Notes under the pieces: generated by a model | What the model was told of the DNA's origin: nothing | Database searches by the model: none | What the model saw: only the letters and a program-made list of their open reading frames with translations | Shown here: piece by piece, positions 1 through 9,880 of the stretch | Layout: each line of letters begins with the position of its first letter | How positions within the stretch are numbered: the first letter of the stretch is position 1 | Origin: Streptomyces sp. PKU-EA00015 | Lineage (GTDB): Bacteria > Actinomycetota > Actinomycetes > Streptomycetales > Streptomycetaceae | Reading direction: 5' to 3' | Length of the DNA stretch: 64,000 nucleotides | Assembly: GCF_013387495.1 (NCBI RefSeq) | Contig: NZ_JABZEE010000001.1 | Span: forward strand, 310,001-374,000 | Translations under genes and position numbers: made by a program

Positions 1-98
1 GCGGGCTCGCGGGGCGGGGCGGGGCGGGGGAAGTTTCCCCCGCCCCGCCCCTTCCCGTAACTGGGGCTGCGCCCCAGACCCCTGGGGGATGGGGCGGT

Positions 99-480
99 AC
101 GTGGGGGCCGAGGTCCCGACACCCCCGCAGGCGGCAGCTTCGCGCCGCGGACACCCTGGCGGGGGGAGGGGGCGGCACATGGGGGCCGACGCCCCCACCC
201 CCGCCGACGGCGGCTTCGCACCCCAGAAACCCCAGCGCGGGGACGGAGCGGCACATGGGGGCCAAGGTCCCGACACCCCCGCCGACGGCAGCTTCGCGCC
301 GCGGACACCCTGGCGGGGGGAGGGGGCGGCACATGGGGGCCGACGCCCCCACCCCCGCCGACGGCGGCTTCGCACCCCAGAAACCCCAGCGCGGGGACGG
401 AGCGGCACATGGGGGCCAAGGTCCCGACACCCCCGCCGACGGCAGCTTCGCGCCGCGGACACCCTGGGGTGGGGCGGCTC
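99..480. repeat. GC-rich tandem repeat, about 154-bp period
   Basis: A unit beginning GGCGGCACATGGGGGCC recurs 154 bp apart (171 and 325). Each unit is itself two related half-units of about 77 bp that alternate A-B-A-B-A, so about 2.4 full copies are present. All frames stay open because of the base composition; I see no credible gene in 1-616. The repeats lie downstream of the ABC-F gene. Confidence 0.8.
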
Positions 481-616
481 TACGTCCGCACGCGGGGCGG
501 CGAGCAACTGGGGGCGGGCAACGGGCAAGGCACGGCGTCCGCGGGCTGACGCGGCCGGACTGAGCCGGTGCTCCGGTGGGCGGCGGCCGGGCTGTGCGCC
601 TGCGCGGCCGCCGGGG

Positions 617-2254
617 TCACTGCTCGGTCACCTTTCCGCCGGCCACCTCGACGCGGCGCGTGGTGCGGACGGCATCCAGCATCCGTCGGTCGTGGGTGAC
701 CAGCAGCAGCGTGCCCGTGTAGGAATCGAGCGCCGACTCCAACTGCTCGATGGCGGGCAGGTCGAGGTGGTTGGTCGGCTCGTCCAGGACCAGCAGATTG
801 ACCCCGCGGCCCTGGAGCAGCGCCAGGGCGGCGCGGGTGCGTTCGCCCGGGGAGAGGGAGGTCGCCGGGCGCAGCACGTGCCCGGCCTTGAGCCCGAACT
901 TGGCCAGCAGCGTGCGGACGTCGGCCGGTTCCGTGTCGGGGACGGCCGCGCAGAACGCGTCCAGCAGCGGCTGCGTCCCGTGGAACAGCTTCCGCGCCTG
1001 GTCGACCTCGCCGACGACGACACCCGAGCCGAGCGAGGCGTGCCCGGCGTCGAGGTCGAGACGGCCCAGGAGCGCGGCGAGCAGTGTCGACTTGCCCGCG
1101 CCGTTCGCGCCGGTGATCGCGATCCGGTCGGCCCAGTCGATCTGGAGGGACGCCGGACCGAAGCGGAAGTCGCCGCGCCGGACCTCGGCCTCGCGCAGGG
1201 TCGCGACCACAGAACCGGAGCGCGGCGCGGCGGCGATCTCCATCCGCAGCTCCCACTCCTTGCGGGGCTCGTCGACCGTGTCGAGCCGTTCGATCATGCG
1301 CTGCGTCTGCCGGGCCTTCGCCGCCTGCTTCTCGCTCGCCTCGCTGCGCATCTTGCGGCCGATCTTGTCGTTGTCGGTCGCCTTGCGGCGGGCGTTCTTC
1401 ACTCCCTTGTCCATCCAGGAGCGCTGCATATGGGCGCGGCCCTCCAGGGCGGCCTTCTTGTCGGCGTACTCCTCGTACTCCTCGCGCGCGTGACGGCGGG
1501 CCGTCTCGCGCTCCTCCAGATAGGCCGCGTAACCGCCGCCGTAGAGGGTGATCTGCTGCTGGGCCAGGTCGAGTTCGAGAACCTTGGTGACCGTGCGGGT
1601 CAGGAACTCGCGGTCGTGGCTCACGACCACGGTGCCCGCGCGCAGGCCCTGGACGAAGCGCTCCAGTCGCTCCAGTCCGTCCAGGTCGAGGTCGTTGGTG
1701 GGCTCGTCGAGCAGGAAGACGTCGTAGCGGGACAACAGAAGGGACGCCAGACCGGCGCGGGCGGCCTGACCGCCGGAGAGCGAGGTCATCGGCTGATCGA
1801 GGCCGACGGCGAGCCCGAGCGAGTCGGCGACCTCCTCGGCGCGCTCGTCGAGATCTGCCCCGCCGAGGCCGAGCCAGCGCTCCAGGCTCACCGCATAGGC
1901 GTCGTCCGCGCCGGGTGCCCCGTCGACGAGGCCCTGGGTGGCCTCGTCCATGGCGGCCTGCGCGGCGGCGACGCCGGTGCGGCGGGCGAGGAAGTCCCGT
2001 ACGGACTCGCCCTCGCGGCGATCGGGCTCCTGCGGGAGGTGGCCGACGGTGGCGGTGGGCGGCGAGAGCCGCAGCTCGCCCTGCTCGGGGCGGTCGAGTC
2101 CGGCGAACAGGCGCAGGAGCGTGGACTTGCCCGCGCCGTTGACACCGACGAGGCCGATGACGTCGCCCGGTGCGACGACGAGATCGAGGCCGGAGAAGAG
2201 CGAACGCTCGCCGTGGCCGGCGGCGAGGTCCTTCGCGACGAGAGTGGCAGTCAT
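617..2254 (-). CDS. ABC-F family ATP-binding protein (ribosome-associated type)
   Basis: This is a soluble protein of 545 residues with two ATP-binding cassettes and no membrane segment, the ABC-F layout. These proteins act on the ribosome in translation or antibiotic protection rather than in transport. The first cassette has Walker A GVNGAGKST (about 37-45), signature LSGGQ (159-163) and Walker B VFLLDEPTND (about 179-188). The second has GANGAGKST (382-390), LSPGER and LLVLDEPTNHLD. A charged linker of about 140 residues separates them. The ATG at 2254 gives the normal length; the frame stays open further upstream only because of base composition. No drug specificity can be read. It is a separate gene from the ABC-F at 44114, with a different second signature. 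Confidence 0.9.
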   Translation of the reverse strand: MTATLVAKDLAAGHGERSLFSGLDLVVAPGDVIGLVGVNGAGKSTLLRLFAGLDRPEQGELRLSPPTATVGHLPQEPDRREGESVRDFLARRTGVAAAQAAMDEATQGLVDGAPGADDAYAVSLERWLGLGGADLDERAEEVADSLGLAVGLDQPMTSLSGGQAARAGLASLLLSRYDVFLLDEPTNDLDLDGLERLERFVQGLRAGTVVVSHDREFLTRTVTKVLELDLAQQQITLYGGGYAAYLEERETARRHAREEYEEYADKKAALEGRAHMQRSWMDKGVKNARRKATDNDKIGRKMRSEASEKQAAKARQTQRMIERLDTVDEPRKEWELRMEIAAAPRSGSVVATLREAEVRRGDFRFGPASLQIDWADRIAITGANGAGKSTLLAALLGRLDLDAGHASLGSGVVVGEVDQARKLFHGTQPLLDAFCAAVPDTEPADVRTLLAKFGLKAGHVLRPATSLSPGERTRAALALLQGRGVNLLVLDEPTNHLDLPAIEQLESALDSYTGTLLLVTHDRRMLDAVRTTRRVEVAGGKVTEQ

Positions 2255-2350
2255 CAGGAGGCCGATCCTAGGCCAGCACCGGAGGGCGGCCGTACGGGTC
2301 CCCGACGGGCACCCGGCGCGCACCCATAGGCCATGGGCTACCGTCCCGGC

Positions 2351-3310
2351 ATGAACGCTGACGTGCTGGTGCTGGGCGGTGGGGTCATCGGGCTGACGAC
2401 GGCCGTGGTGCTCGCCGAGAGCGGCAGGCGGGTGCGGGTCTGGTCCCGGGAGCCGGCCGAGGCCACCACGTCCGCGGTGGCGGGGGCGCTGTGGTGGCCG
2501 TACCGCATCGAGCCCGAGGCCCTCGCGGGCGCGTGGGCGCTCGAATCGCTGCGGGTGTACGGGGAGCTGGCGGCCCGGGCCGAGGAGACCGGTGTGCGGA
2601 TCGTGCCCGGAGTCCACGCCGACCTGCGGATGGAGGGGCTCGGGGCGTGGGCGGCCAAGGTCGACGGGCTGCGCACGGCGGAGCCGGGCGAGCTGCCCTC
2701 GGGGTACCCGGCGGGGCTGCGGGCCCACATTCCCCTGATCGACATGCCCGTTCACCTGCGATGGCTGGAGCAGCGGCTGGCTGAGGCGGGCGGCACGCTC
2801 GAACGGCGCGTGGTGACCTCCTTCGGGCAGGCGCAGGCCCGGAGCGGGGCCGCGGTGGTCGTGAACTGCACGGGTCTCGGTGCGCGGGAGCTGGCGCCCG
2901 ACCCGACCCTGCGGCCGGTGCGGGGCCAGCTGGTGCTGGTGGAGAACCCGGGTGTGACGGAGTGGTTCACCGCCGCCGACCCGGCTTCGGCGGAGACGAC
3001 GTACTTCTTCCCGCAGCCGGGGCGGCTCGTCCTCGGCGGCACGGCGGACGAGGACGTCTGGTCACAGGAGCCCGACCGGGCGACGGCCGCGGCGATCGTC
3101 GCTCGCTGCGCCCGTGTCCTCCCGGCCATCGGGGACGCCCGCGTCCTCGGCCACCGGGTGGGCCTGCGCCCGGTCCGCACGGGCGGTGTCCGCCTCACCT
3201 CGGAACGCCTGCCGGACGGCGGTCTCCTGATCCACAGCTACGGCCACGGCGGCGCGGGCGTGACGGTGGCCTGGGGCTGCGCACGAGCGGCGGCGGCACT
3301 GGCGGGCTGA
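2351..3310 (+). CDS. FAD-dependent oxidoreductase, D-amino-acid-oxidase type
   Basis: The predicted 319-residue enzyme matches D-amino-acid oxidases, which use FAD to deaminate D-amino acids to keto acids with peroxide release. The N-terminus carries the Rossmann motif VLGGGVIGLTTAVVLAESG for FAD binding. The C-terminus carries the DAO signature around HSYGHGGAGVTVAWG, preceded by LRPVRTGGVRL. Length is close to the family's 320-350. The ATG at 2351 immediately precedes the dinucleotide-binding strand, so it is preferred to in-frame codons just upstream. It is transcribed divergently from the ABC-F gene across about 100 bp. Substrate preference is not visible. Confidence 0.9.
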   Translation: MNADVLVLGGGVIGLTTAVVLAESGRRVRVWSREPAEATTSAVAGALWWPYRIEPEALAGAWALESLRVYGELAARAEETGVRIVPGVHADLRMEGLGAWAAKVDGLRTAEPGELPSGYPAGLRAHIPLIDMPVHLRWLEQRLAEAGGTLERRVVTSFGQAQARSGAAVVVNCTGLGARELAPDPTLRPVRGQLVLVENPGVTEWFTAADPASAETTYFFPQPGRLVLGGTADEDVWSQEPDRATAAAIVARCARVLPAIGDARVLGHRVGLRPVRTGGVRLTSERLPDGGLLIHSYGHGGAGVTVAWGCARAAAALAG

Positions 3311-3833
3311 GATCCTCGGCGGGGGCGTCCGACCGGCACCGCACCACGCCCGAGCCGGGCGGGGCGGACGGACCTGGGCTTGATGGGCTGCTGCTCGCGC
3401 TGACCACCCTGGACGAGACGCGCGCCGTGGAGCACTCCCACCAGTTGACGGCCCTTCGCGAGCAACTGCTGTCCTCCCCCAAGGACCAGCGCACGCGCCG
3501 CGCCTGACGGGGGCGTTCCCCGACCGGGGGCGCCGGGCCGAGCGGGCCGGGGCCGGGTTCGCACCGGACGCGGCGGGCCGCCGGAGGGCCAGAGGCCGGG
3601 AGCGCATCAAAGGCGCGTCCCTCACACGGGATCGCGCCAATGGGCCCTCGGCACCGGGCCAATCGGCTCGGCCCCGGCCCTGTCGTGGCCGCCAGGCCTC
3701 GGCTACCGGGCCTCGGCCACCGGGCCTCGGCGCGACCAGATCCGGCCCGCCGCCCGAGCCGGGGGCCGGCAGCCGACCGAACGGCCCCTGCCCAGGCCCC
3801 GGCCGCGCGCTCGGCCCTCCCGGGGCCGGCCCG
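3311..3833. other. Gene-poor interval with a short protein-like tail
   Basis: No convincing gene is seen. A plus-strand open frame ending at 3507 reads protein-like in its last 45 codons (LDGLLLALTTLDETRAVEHS and onward) but has no ATG and no ribosome-binding site near a plausible start. It may be the tail of a lost gene or a very short GTG/CTG-started protein. The rest (3508-3833) is GC-rich with no feature I can name. Confidence 0.35.
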
Positions 3834-5633
3834 TCAGCTCTCCTTGGGGCGGTCCTTGCCCGCGTCCGGGGGCGTGTCCGTGTCCGCCGTTCCGGAGCCC
3901 TCTTCCGCCTCCTCCGGGGGGATCTGGCCCGCCTCCGGGCCCGTGCCCGGGCCGATGCGGATCTCGAACTCGCCCGCGTACTTCTCGTGGCCCGCGATCA
4001 CCGCCGATTCCACCGCCTCCTCGGCGATCTCTCCGCGGACGATCAGGGGGTCCTGGCGCAGGTCGCGCATGAGGGCCACGCACATGCCGATCATCACCAG
4101 GACGAACGGGGCCGCCACGAGGATCGTCAGGTGCTGCAGACCTGCGAGCGCGTCCCCCTTGCCCTCGCCGACGAGCAGCATCACCGCCGCCACCGCTCCG
4201 GTCACGACGCCCCAGAAGACGACGACGAGCCGGGCCGGTTCGAAGGTCCCCTTCTGCGACAGCGTGCCCATCACGATCGAGGCGGCGTCCGCGCCCGAGA
4301 CGAAGAAGATGCCGACGAGGATCATCACGAGCAGGCTCATCACGCCCGCGATCGGGAACTGCTGCAGCACGCCGAAGAGCTGGCCCTCCGGCGTCGTCTC
4401 GTCCGCCATCCGTCCCTCCTCCTGGAGCTTCATCGCCGTGCCGCCGAAGACGGCGAACCAGACCAGGCTGACCGTGCTCGGCACGAGGATGACGCCGCCG
4501 ACGAACTGGCGGATCGTACGGCCGCGGCTGATGCGCGCGATGAACATGCCGACGAACGGCGTCCAGGAGATCCACCAGGCCCAGTAGAAGACCGTCCAGC
4601 TGCTCAGCCAGTCCGCGACGTCACCGCCGCCGGTCGCCGCCTCCGTACGGCCGGCCAGCTGGGGCAGGTCGCCGAGGTAGGAGGCCAGCGAGGTGGGCAC
4701 GAGGTCGAGGACGAGGATGGTGGGCCCGGCGATGAAGACGAACACGGCGAGCACCACCGCGAGCACCATGTTGGTGTTGGACAGCCACTGGATGCCCCGC
4801 TCGACCCCGGAGACCGCCGAGAACACGAAACACACCGTCAGCACCGCGATGATGGAGATGAGCAGCCCGGTCCCGGCCCTCTCCATCCAGCCCAGTTCCT
4901 GGAAGCCGCTGCCGATCTGCAGTGCGCCGAGGCCCAGGGACGTCGCGGAGCCGAAGAGCGTGGCGAAGATCGCGAGGACGTCGATCACGCGGCCCGGCGC
5001 GCCGTTGGCCTTCTCCTTGCCCATCAGCGGCTCGAAGACGGCGCTGATGTTCTGGCGCCTGCGGCGCCGGAAGGTGCTGTACGCGATGGCGAGGCCGACC
5101 ACCGCGTAGATCGCCCATGGGTGCAGGGTCCAGTGGAAGAGGGTGGTGGCCAGGGCCGTCTGCATGGCGTCCGCCGAGTCGACCGGATCGGTGCCCGGCG
5201 GCGGGCTGGTGTAGTGCGCGAGCGGTTCGCTGACGCCGTAGAACATCAGGCCGATGCCCATGCCGGCGCTGAACATCATCGCCACCCACGACACCGTCCG
5301 GAACTCCGGCCCCTCGTGTTCCTGGCCGAGCGGAATCCTGCCGTAGCGGCTGATCGCCAGCCACAGAGCGAAGACGACGAAGCCCGAGGCGGCCAGGACG
5401 AATGCCCAGCCGCCGTTGTGCATCAGGCCGTTCAGCAGAGTGTCGGAGGCGCTCTCCAGCGTTTCGGTGAAGGCCGACCCCCAGACCACGAAGGCAAGCG
5501 TGAGGACGGCCGTCACGCCGAACACCACCCAGTCGGTGACGGCCGGTCTGTCCTCGTGCGGGTGGCGGCCCGGCAGGGCCGCCCTGACCGGATACCACAG
5601 CCGTTTGCCCGGCTTCTGTTGCTCGTGCGACAC
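3834..5633 (-). CDS. BCCT family transporter (betaine/choline/carnitine type)
   Basis: This 599-residue integral membrane protein has about 12 hydrophobic segments and the BCCT signature region WAWWISWTPFVGMFIARISR. BCCT carriers import quaternary-ammonium osmolytes such as glycine betaine or choline, usually with sodium. The GTG at 5633 is chosen because AAAGG lies 7 nt upstream of it; another GTG at 5648 overlaps that Shine-Dalgarno sequence and would add five residues. The last 60 or so residues form an acidic, proline-rich cytoplasmic tail, common in osmoregulated BCCT carriers. The gene stands alone. Substrate is inferred only at family level. Confidence 0.9.
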   Translation of the reverse strand: MSHEQQKPGKRLWYPVRAALPGRHPHEDRPAVTDWVVFGVTAVLTLAFVVWGSAFTETLESASDTLLNGLMHNGGWAFVLAASGFVVFALWLAISRYGRIPLGQEHEGPEFRTVSWVAMMFSAGMGIGLMFYGVSEPLAHYTSPPPGTDPVDSADAMQTALATTLFHWTLHPWAIYAVVGLAIAYSTFRRRRRQNISAVFEPLMGKEKANGAPGRVIDVLAIFATLFGSATSLGLGALQIGSGFQELGWMERAGTGLLISIIAVLTVCFVFSAVSGVERGIQWLSNTNMVLAVVLAVFVFIAGPTILVLDLVPTSLASYLGDLPQLAGRTEAATGGGDVADWLSSWTVFYWAWWISWTPFVGMFIARISRGRTIRQFVGGVILVPSTVSLVWFAVFGGTAMKLQEEGRMADETTPEGQLFGVLQQFPIAGVMSLLVMILVGIFFVSGADAASIVMGTLSQKGTFEPARLVVVFWGVVTGAVAAVMLLVGEGKGDALAGLQHLTILVAAPFVLVMIGMCVALMRDLRQDPLIVRGEIAEEAVESAVIAGHEKYAGEFEIRIGPGTGPEAGQIPPEEAEEGSGTADTDTPPDAGKDRPKES

Positions 5634-5713
5634 GGGGGCACCTTTCACGTGTTCACGGAGTCCGATTGCACTCCCCGCTACCCCCTACCACACCGGGCAA
5701 TCAGCTCCCGGGA

Positions 5714-7021
5714 TCAACAGGCGTCAACAGGTTGGCCCTCCGTGAGGTGGTAGGCCGCGCGGGTGTCGAGCAGCAGCGGTACCAGCTTGCGCTGGGACTG
5801 CCGCAGCGGTACGACGGCGCCGCCTTCGACGGGCCTGACCGCGACGCCGTGCAGCGCCAGTTCGTCCTTCACCTCCATGTACTGGGCGGTGTCGAGACGG
5901 TACGCGCAGGGCGGGTCCTGGAGGGTCTCCTCGGGCGCGGCAGGGTCGTTGTCGGCGCCGCCCAGGTAGACCGGCCCGCGGTCCTCGAGACCGGCATGCC
6001 GCGCCGCTCCGGTCGCCGCCTCGATCCGTCCCCGCCGCTCGTCACTGAAGGCGAACAGGCCGGTGAGGGCAGCCAGTTGGCTGTGCACGCGCCGGCGGTT
6101 GTTCAGTGCCGCGTCCGCCTGCTCCTCGGGCGTCAGCGGGTCGACGCGGCTCTCGATCAGCAGCCCGACCGCGTTCTTGACGCCGGTCGCGTTGCGCAGG
6201 ATGCGCTCCTGGCCGTCGCCCGCGGTCTGCCTGATCGGTTCCCCGGTGACCGGGTCGGTCCAGATGCCGTACGTGCCGGTCGAGTAGCCCTCGTGTCCGG
6301 CGGCCGGGCGGACGTAGCGCGCGGACAGCGTCTGCGCCTCGCGGTGGACGGCGTCGTCGGTGTTGAGATTGCGGGGCCAGAGGTCGAACAGGTCCTTGTC
6401 GTAGTAGGGAGGCGTGGCTCCGTACTCGTGCAGGTCGTAGACCACGTCCGGGCGCCGGTCGCGGATCACGGCGGCGATGGCGCGTCCCTCGGCGGTCTTC
6501 AGGGCGATGTGGTCGCGGTTGATGTCGACGCCGTCGGAGTTGCCGCGCGTGTCGGCGGCCCGGCCGTCGGGGTTGGCCGTGGGCACGACGAGGAGGTGGG
6601 TGCGGGTCAGCAGCCGGCGGGCCGCCTCGTCCCTGCCGTACGCGAGGTCGCGGACGGTGGTCAGACACGCCTCGCGGCCGGACGGTTCGTCGCCGTGCTG
6701 ACTGCAGATCAGCAGCACGGTGTGGTCGGCTTCGCGGTTGCCGAGGTGGACGAGCTGGAGGGGACGCCCCTGCTCGGTGCTGCCGATCCGTTCGACGGAC
6801 ACGGCACGGTTGTCCCGGTCCGCGGCCGCGAGCAGTGTCTGCTCCTCGGGCTGCGTGGTCCAGCGGGCGCCGTTGCTCGTCTCGAAGCCGGTGCGCGGCA
6901 CGTTGGGCGCGGCCTGTGCGGGCGCGGTGACCAGCGGTGCGGCCAGCACCGCCGCCACGCCCGTCAGCAGCAGGGTGTGCAGGCGGGGCGTCCGGAGCGC
7001 GGTTCGGGTGCGGGGTGTCAT
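5714..7021 (-). CDS. Secreted M14 family zinc carboxypeptidase
   Basis: The 435-residue protein starts with a signal peptide (basic start, hydrophobic core about 15-35, AQA-A cleavage motif). The M14 zinc site is visible: H109 and E112 in HGDE, and H198 in YDLHEYG. The substrate-binding stretch reads [10 protein letters not shown] and the catalytic glutamate is probably E290 in LLIESR. It should remove C-terminal residues from peptides outside the cell. Its ATG (7019-7021) overlaps the stop of the upstream S15 peptidase gene as ATGA, so the two are likely translated in a coupled way and may act in sequence on extracellular protein. Confidence 0.9.
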   Translation of the reverse strand: MTPRTRTALRTPRLHTLLLTGVAAVLAAPLVTAPAQAAPNVPRTGFETSNGARWTTQPEEQTLLAAADRDNRAVSVERIGSTEQGRPLQLVHLGNREADHTVLLICSQHGDEPSGREACLTTVRDLAYGRDEAARRLLTRTHLLVVPTANPDGRAADTRGNSDGVDINRDHIALKTAEGRAIAAVIRDRRPDVVYDLHEYGATPPYYDKDLFDLWPRNLNTDDAVHREAQTLSARYVRPAAGHEGYSTGTYGIWTDPVTGEPIRQTAGDGQERILRNATGVKNAVGLLIESRVDPLTPEEQADAALNNRRRVHSQLAALTGLFAFSDERRGRIEAATGAARHAGLEDRGPVYLGGADNDPAAPEETLQDPPCAYRLDTAQYMEVKDELALHGVAVRPVEGGAVVPLRQSQRKLVPLLLDTRAAYHLTEGQPVDAC

Positions 7022-8994
7022 CGGGTGCTGCCTCCGGGGATCGGGCGGATGGGACGCGGGCCCGCGACGCCTGCGGAGCTTTGACCGCGCGCGCCGGGAC
7101 GGTCGGCGGTCGGGGCGGTGGCGCGGGCGAAGGCGGCGGCTCCGCCGACGAGGGGCAGGTCCGCCGTGGTGCGGGCGAGATCGAGGGTGAGCCGCGGGGT
7201 GCTCGCCGGCGGGTCGATCAGGTTCCGGTCCGTGCCGGCGACGACGAGGGCGAGCCGGTGCCCGGCCGGGACCACGTGGTCGCTCGCGTGCAGGTCGAGC
7301 GTGATGGTGTACGGCTTGCCGGGGGTCAGCGGCCGTCCTTCGGCGTCGGAGGCGTGGTTGCCGAGGTCGGCCCAGCCGCGGCTGAAGATCGTGTGGCCGA
7401 CGTCGGCGGTGTCCGCCTTCGTCTCCTTGAAGCAGGAGCTGTCGCCGACGGTGCTCGCGCCCCAGCAGGTGCGTGGGGCAAGGGTGGTGATGCCTTCGCC
7501 GGACGCCGCGTAGTCGCGGATGGTGGCCGGCCCGAGGTCGACGAGCACGGCCGTCAGATGGGCGCTCGTCGTCGAGGGGGTGACGGTGACGGTGACCCGG
7601 CCGGTGCCCGACAGGCGCAGAGCGCGGGTGAGGGGGCGGGTGACGAACCCTGCCTTGGCGGCCGTGGTGGTGTCGACCGCGGCGGCCCAGTCGCCTTCGC
7701 CCAGCGCCGGGTCGTCGGTGAACGTCTCGGTCGCGCCGGGGGGCGCGGGTCGCAGCGACAGCGTGCCGACGCCGGGAGCGCTGCCGTTGCCCGGGCGCAG
7801 CGAGGCCGTGGCGGTGCCGCGCGGCGGCCAGACCCGGTCGGTGGACCACTGGTCGGGGGCGTGCTCGATGTCGGCCATCGGTTCGCGGTCGATGCCGTTG
7901 TCGAATCCGAGCAGGTAGTGGTCGAACCAGCGGTGCAGAGTGGAGACCCATTCACCGCGCCGGAAGTCGAACGGGTCGACGTGGCCGGTCTGGGAGAGCC
8001 AGATCTTGCGCTCGACGCCGTTCTCGGCGAGCGCGTCCCACCACTGGCCGGCGTGCTTGGCACGGACGTTGAGGTCCTGCATGCCGTGCACGGCGAAGAC
8101 GCTGGCCCGCACCTTGTCCGCGTCCGGCACGTAGTCGCGTTCGGCCCACAGCCGGGTCAGGTCGCCGCTGCGCGGGGCGCCGTCGACGAGGCGCTGCTGG
8201 ACGGCCTGGCAGTGTGCCCGGGCCTCGGGGCTCTCGACGTAGCCGGAGAGCCAGTCCGGGCCGGAGTCGTACAGCGGTGCGCCCTTGGCGAAGTAGTAGT
8301 CGTACCAGGAGGAGATGGCACCGATCGGGACGATCGTCTTCAGTCCTCGTACGCCGGTGGCGGCGACGCCGTTGGCGATGGTGCCGTCGTAGCTCTTGCC
8401 GATCATTCCGGTGGCACCCGTGGTCCAGTCGGCCCGTGTGCGCTCGCCGCCGGTGCGGGCGGTCCAGCCCTGGGCGCGGCCGTTCAGCCAGTCGACGACC
8501 GCCTTGGCCGACTGGATGTCCGAGCGGCCGCCGACGTCGACGCAGCCGTCCGACCGATTGGTTCCGGCCAGGTCGACGGCGACGAAGGCGTAGCCGCGCG
8601 GGACGAAGTAGTTGTCGTAGTAGAGCGGGAACTGGACGGGGTCGCCGTTCTCGTCGTACGTCTTGCGCTGGCTCTCGTTGCCGCGCCCGCAGCAGGAGTA
8701 GTACGGGCTGGCATCCATGATTACGGGAATCTTCCGCCCCTGACCGGCTGTCTCGCGGGGGCGGACGATGTCGACGGCGACCCGGTCGGTGCGTCCGTCG
8801 CCGTCTCCGTCGAGCCGGGTGTCGACCCAGACCGATTCGCGGATCGCGTTCTCATAGGAGTAGACGGGTCTGCTCTCGCGCGCCGGCGGCGCGCCCTGTG
8901 CCCCCGCGGGGATGCCCACGGCCAGCAGGGCGGCGGAGGCCGCGAGGACGAGCGATCTGTACGTCAGGCGGGTGGCCCGCACACGAATCGGCAT
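7018..8994 (-). CDS. Secreted Xaa-Pro dipeptidyl-peptidase (S15/CocE type)
   Basis: This 658-residue protein has a signal peptide (about 1-36), an alpha/beta-hydrolase core and a C-terminal beta-sandwich of about 200 residues, the S15/CocE layout. Catalytic residues are S201 in GKSYDG, D307 in HGMQDLNV and H338 in SQTGHVDPF. Family members cleave X-Pro dipeptides from peptide N-termini or hydrolyse esters and acyl bonds; the secreted Streptomyces versions are usually aminopeptidases for proline-containing peptides. The ATG at 8994 begins directly before the signal peptide. It is the first gene of a two-gene unit with the M14 carboxypeptidase, overlapping it by 4 nt. Confidence 0.9.
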   Translation of the reverse strand: MPIRVRATRLTYRSLVLAASAALLAVGIPAGAQGAPPARESRPVYSYENAIRESVWVDTRLDGDGDGRTDRVAVDIVRPRETAGQGRKIPVIMDASPYYSCCGRGNESQRKTYDENGDPVQFPLYYDNYFVPRGYAFVAVDLAGTNRSDGCVDVGGRSDIQSAKAVVDWLNGRAQGWTARTGGERTRADWTTGATGMIGKSYDGTIANGVAATGVRGLKTIVPIGAISSWYDYYFAKGAPLYDSGPDWLSGYVESPEARAHCQAVQQRLVDGAPRSGDLTRLWAERDYVPDADKVRASVFAVHGMQDLNVRAKHAGQWWDALAENGVERKIWLSQTGHVDPFDFRRGEWVSTLHRWFDHYLLGFDNGIDREPMADIEHAPDQWSTDRVWPPRGTATASLRPGNGSAPGVGTLSLRPAPPGATETFTDDPALGEGDWAAAVDTTTAAKAGFVTRPLTRALRLSGTGRVTVTVTPSTTSAHLTAVLVDLGPATIRDYAASGEGITTLAPRTCWGASTVGDSSCFKETKADTADVGHTIFSRGWADLGNHASDAEGRPLTPGKPYTITLDLHASDHVVPAGHRLALVVAGTDRNLIDPPASTPRLTLDLARTTADLPLVGGAAAFARATAPTADRPGARGQSSAGVAGPRPIRPIPGGSTR

Positions 8995-9059
8995 GGGCCG
9001 GAAGGTACTCCGGTCAACTGCCGTGCGACAGGGGGCAGTCGGGTGGATCGGCCGCGCCC

Positions 9060-9483
9060 GAGGCGGAAGCGGAGGCGTGGCGGGCGTACGTGACCGAGCA
9101 GAACCGCCGCTGGTTCTCGGCCAACCCGACCGGCACGGATGCGGTCGCTGCCGCGGCCGAGGCAGCCGACGACGCGCGGGCTCGCACGGCGGAGCACCTG
9201 CCGGCGCGCGGCTGGAGCAGCCACGAAAGCCCCTCACTCGCTGGTACGAGGCGCAGAACCTCGCAAAGCTACTTTGTGACGCCGGACGCCCGGGGGAGGC
9301 CGTCGCGATCCTGGCCCCTGCCATCCCGGCCAACGGAACGCCCTCGCCGCGTACCTCATGAGGGCTGGGCGCATCGAGGACGCCTTAGCCCTGGTCCGCC
9401 AACTGCCGCAGCAGGTCCAGCCTCTTCCCTGGAGTGACGAGGTTCCCCGTTCCAGCCGACAGCCGACGCCAGGCATGGCCTGA
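9060..9483 (+). pseudogene. Frameshifted remnant of a helical-repeat (TPR-like) protein
   Basis: Three plus-strand frames carry consecutive protein-like pieces. The first is EAWRAYVTEQNRRWFSANP (frame of 9060). The second is WYEAQNLAKLLCDAGRPGEA, ending at 9361. The third is AAYLMRAGRIEDALALVRQ, ending in a stop at 9481-9483. The AGRxxEAxxxL spacing is typical of tetratricopeptide-like repeats found in many Streptomyces proteins. At least two frameshifts separate the pieces, so no full product can be made. The family assignment rests on pattern only. Confidence 0.5.
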
Positions 9484-9614
9484 CAGGCGTCTCGGTTCGG
9501 TGGCGGGTGCCTCTGACACGAGGCAGGGGACCGGAGCGGGCGGTTCCGCGATGGGGGCGGTCAGGTGCGTCGGCGAGGACGGCGGCCTGCTGCAGCATGC
9601 GCAGCAGCGTGCCG

Positions 9615-9862
9615 GCAGGTGTTCCAGGCGTGGCGTCCGCTGCACCATTCCGCACAAGGCCGACCAGGCCCGCAACCGCCAGAAACGCGGCTCCCGTGGT
9701 GGTCGGCCGCCGAAGTTCGACCCGGTCGACCACCGCGAGCGGCACGCGGTGGAGCGTGGCATCAACCGCCCCAAAGGCACCGAGCCGGGTCCACGAGGTA
9801 CGACAAGCCGACGGTCCTCTACGAAGTAAATCCTTGTCGCTGCCATCGACGCATGGCCGTGA
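9615..9862 (+). mobile_element. Degenerate C-terminal fragment of an IS5-type transposase
   Basis: The plus strand encodes a stretch typical of the C-terminal part of IS5-family DDE transposases: GVRCTIPHKADQARNRQKRG, then GGRPPKFD, then ERHAVERGINR with the likely catalytic glutamate. Near 9785 the reading shifts frame to STRYDKPTVLYE, and near 9830 it shifts again to LVAAIDAW, the usual end of the domain. The N-terminal two thirds and both inverted repeats are missing. It is a dead fragment in a patch of gene debris. Confidence 0.75.
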
Positions 9863-9880
9863 CACCCTCGCAACCGGTCC

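Noticed and set aside
89..2329. A 746-codon open frame on the plus strand antisense to the ABC-F gene
   Set aside because: It is an open-frame shadow of the opposite strand in GC-rich DNA: composition is Arg/Ala/Gly-rich, and no family motifs appear, while the minus strand shows full ABC-F motifs.
3298..3507. A small protein-coding gene after the D-amino-acid-oxidase gene
   Set aside because: The tail looks protein-like, but there is no usable start codon or ribosome-binding site; kept only as a remark in the interval description.
6937..9093. A long plus-strand frame antisense to the S15 and M14 peptidase genes
   Set aside because: Low-complexity composition and no motifs; the minus strand has signal peptides and complete active sites.
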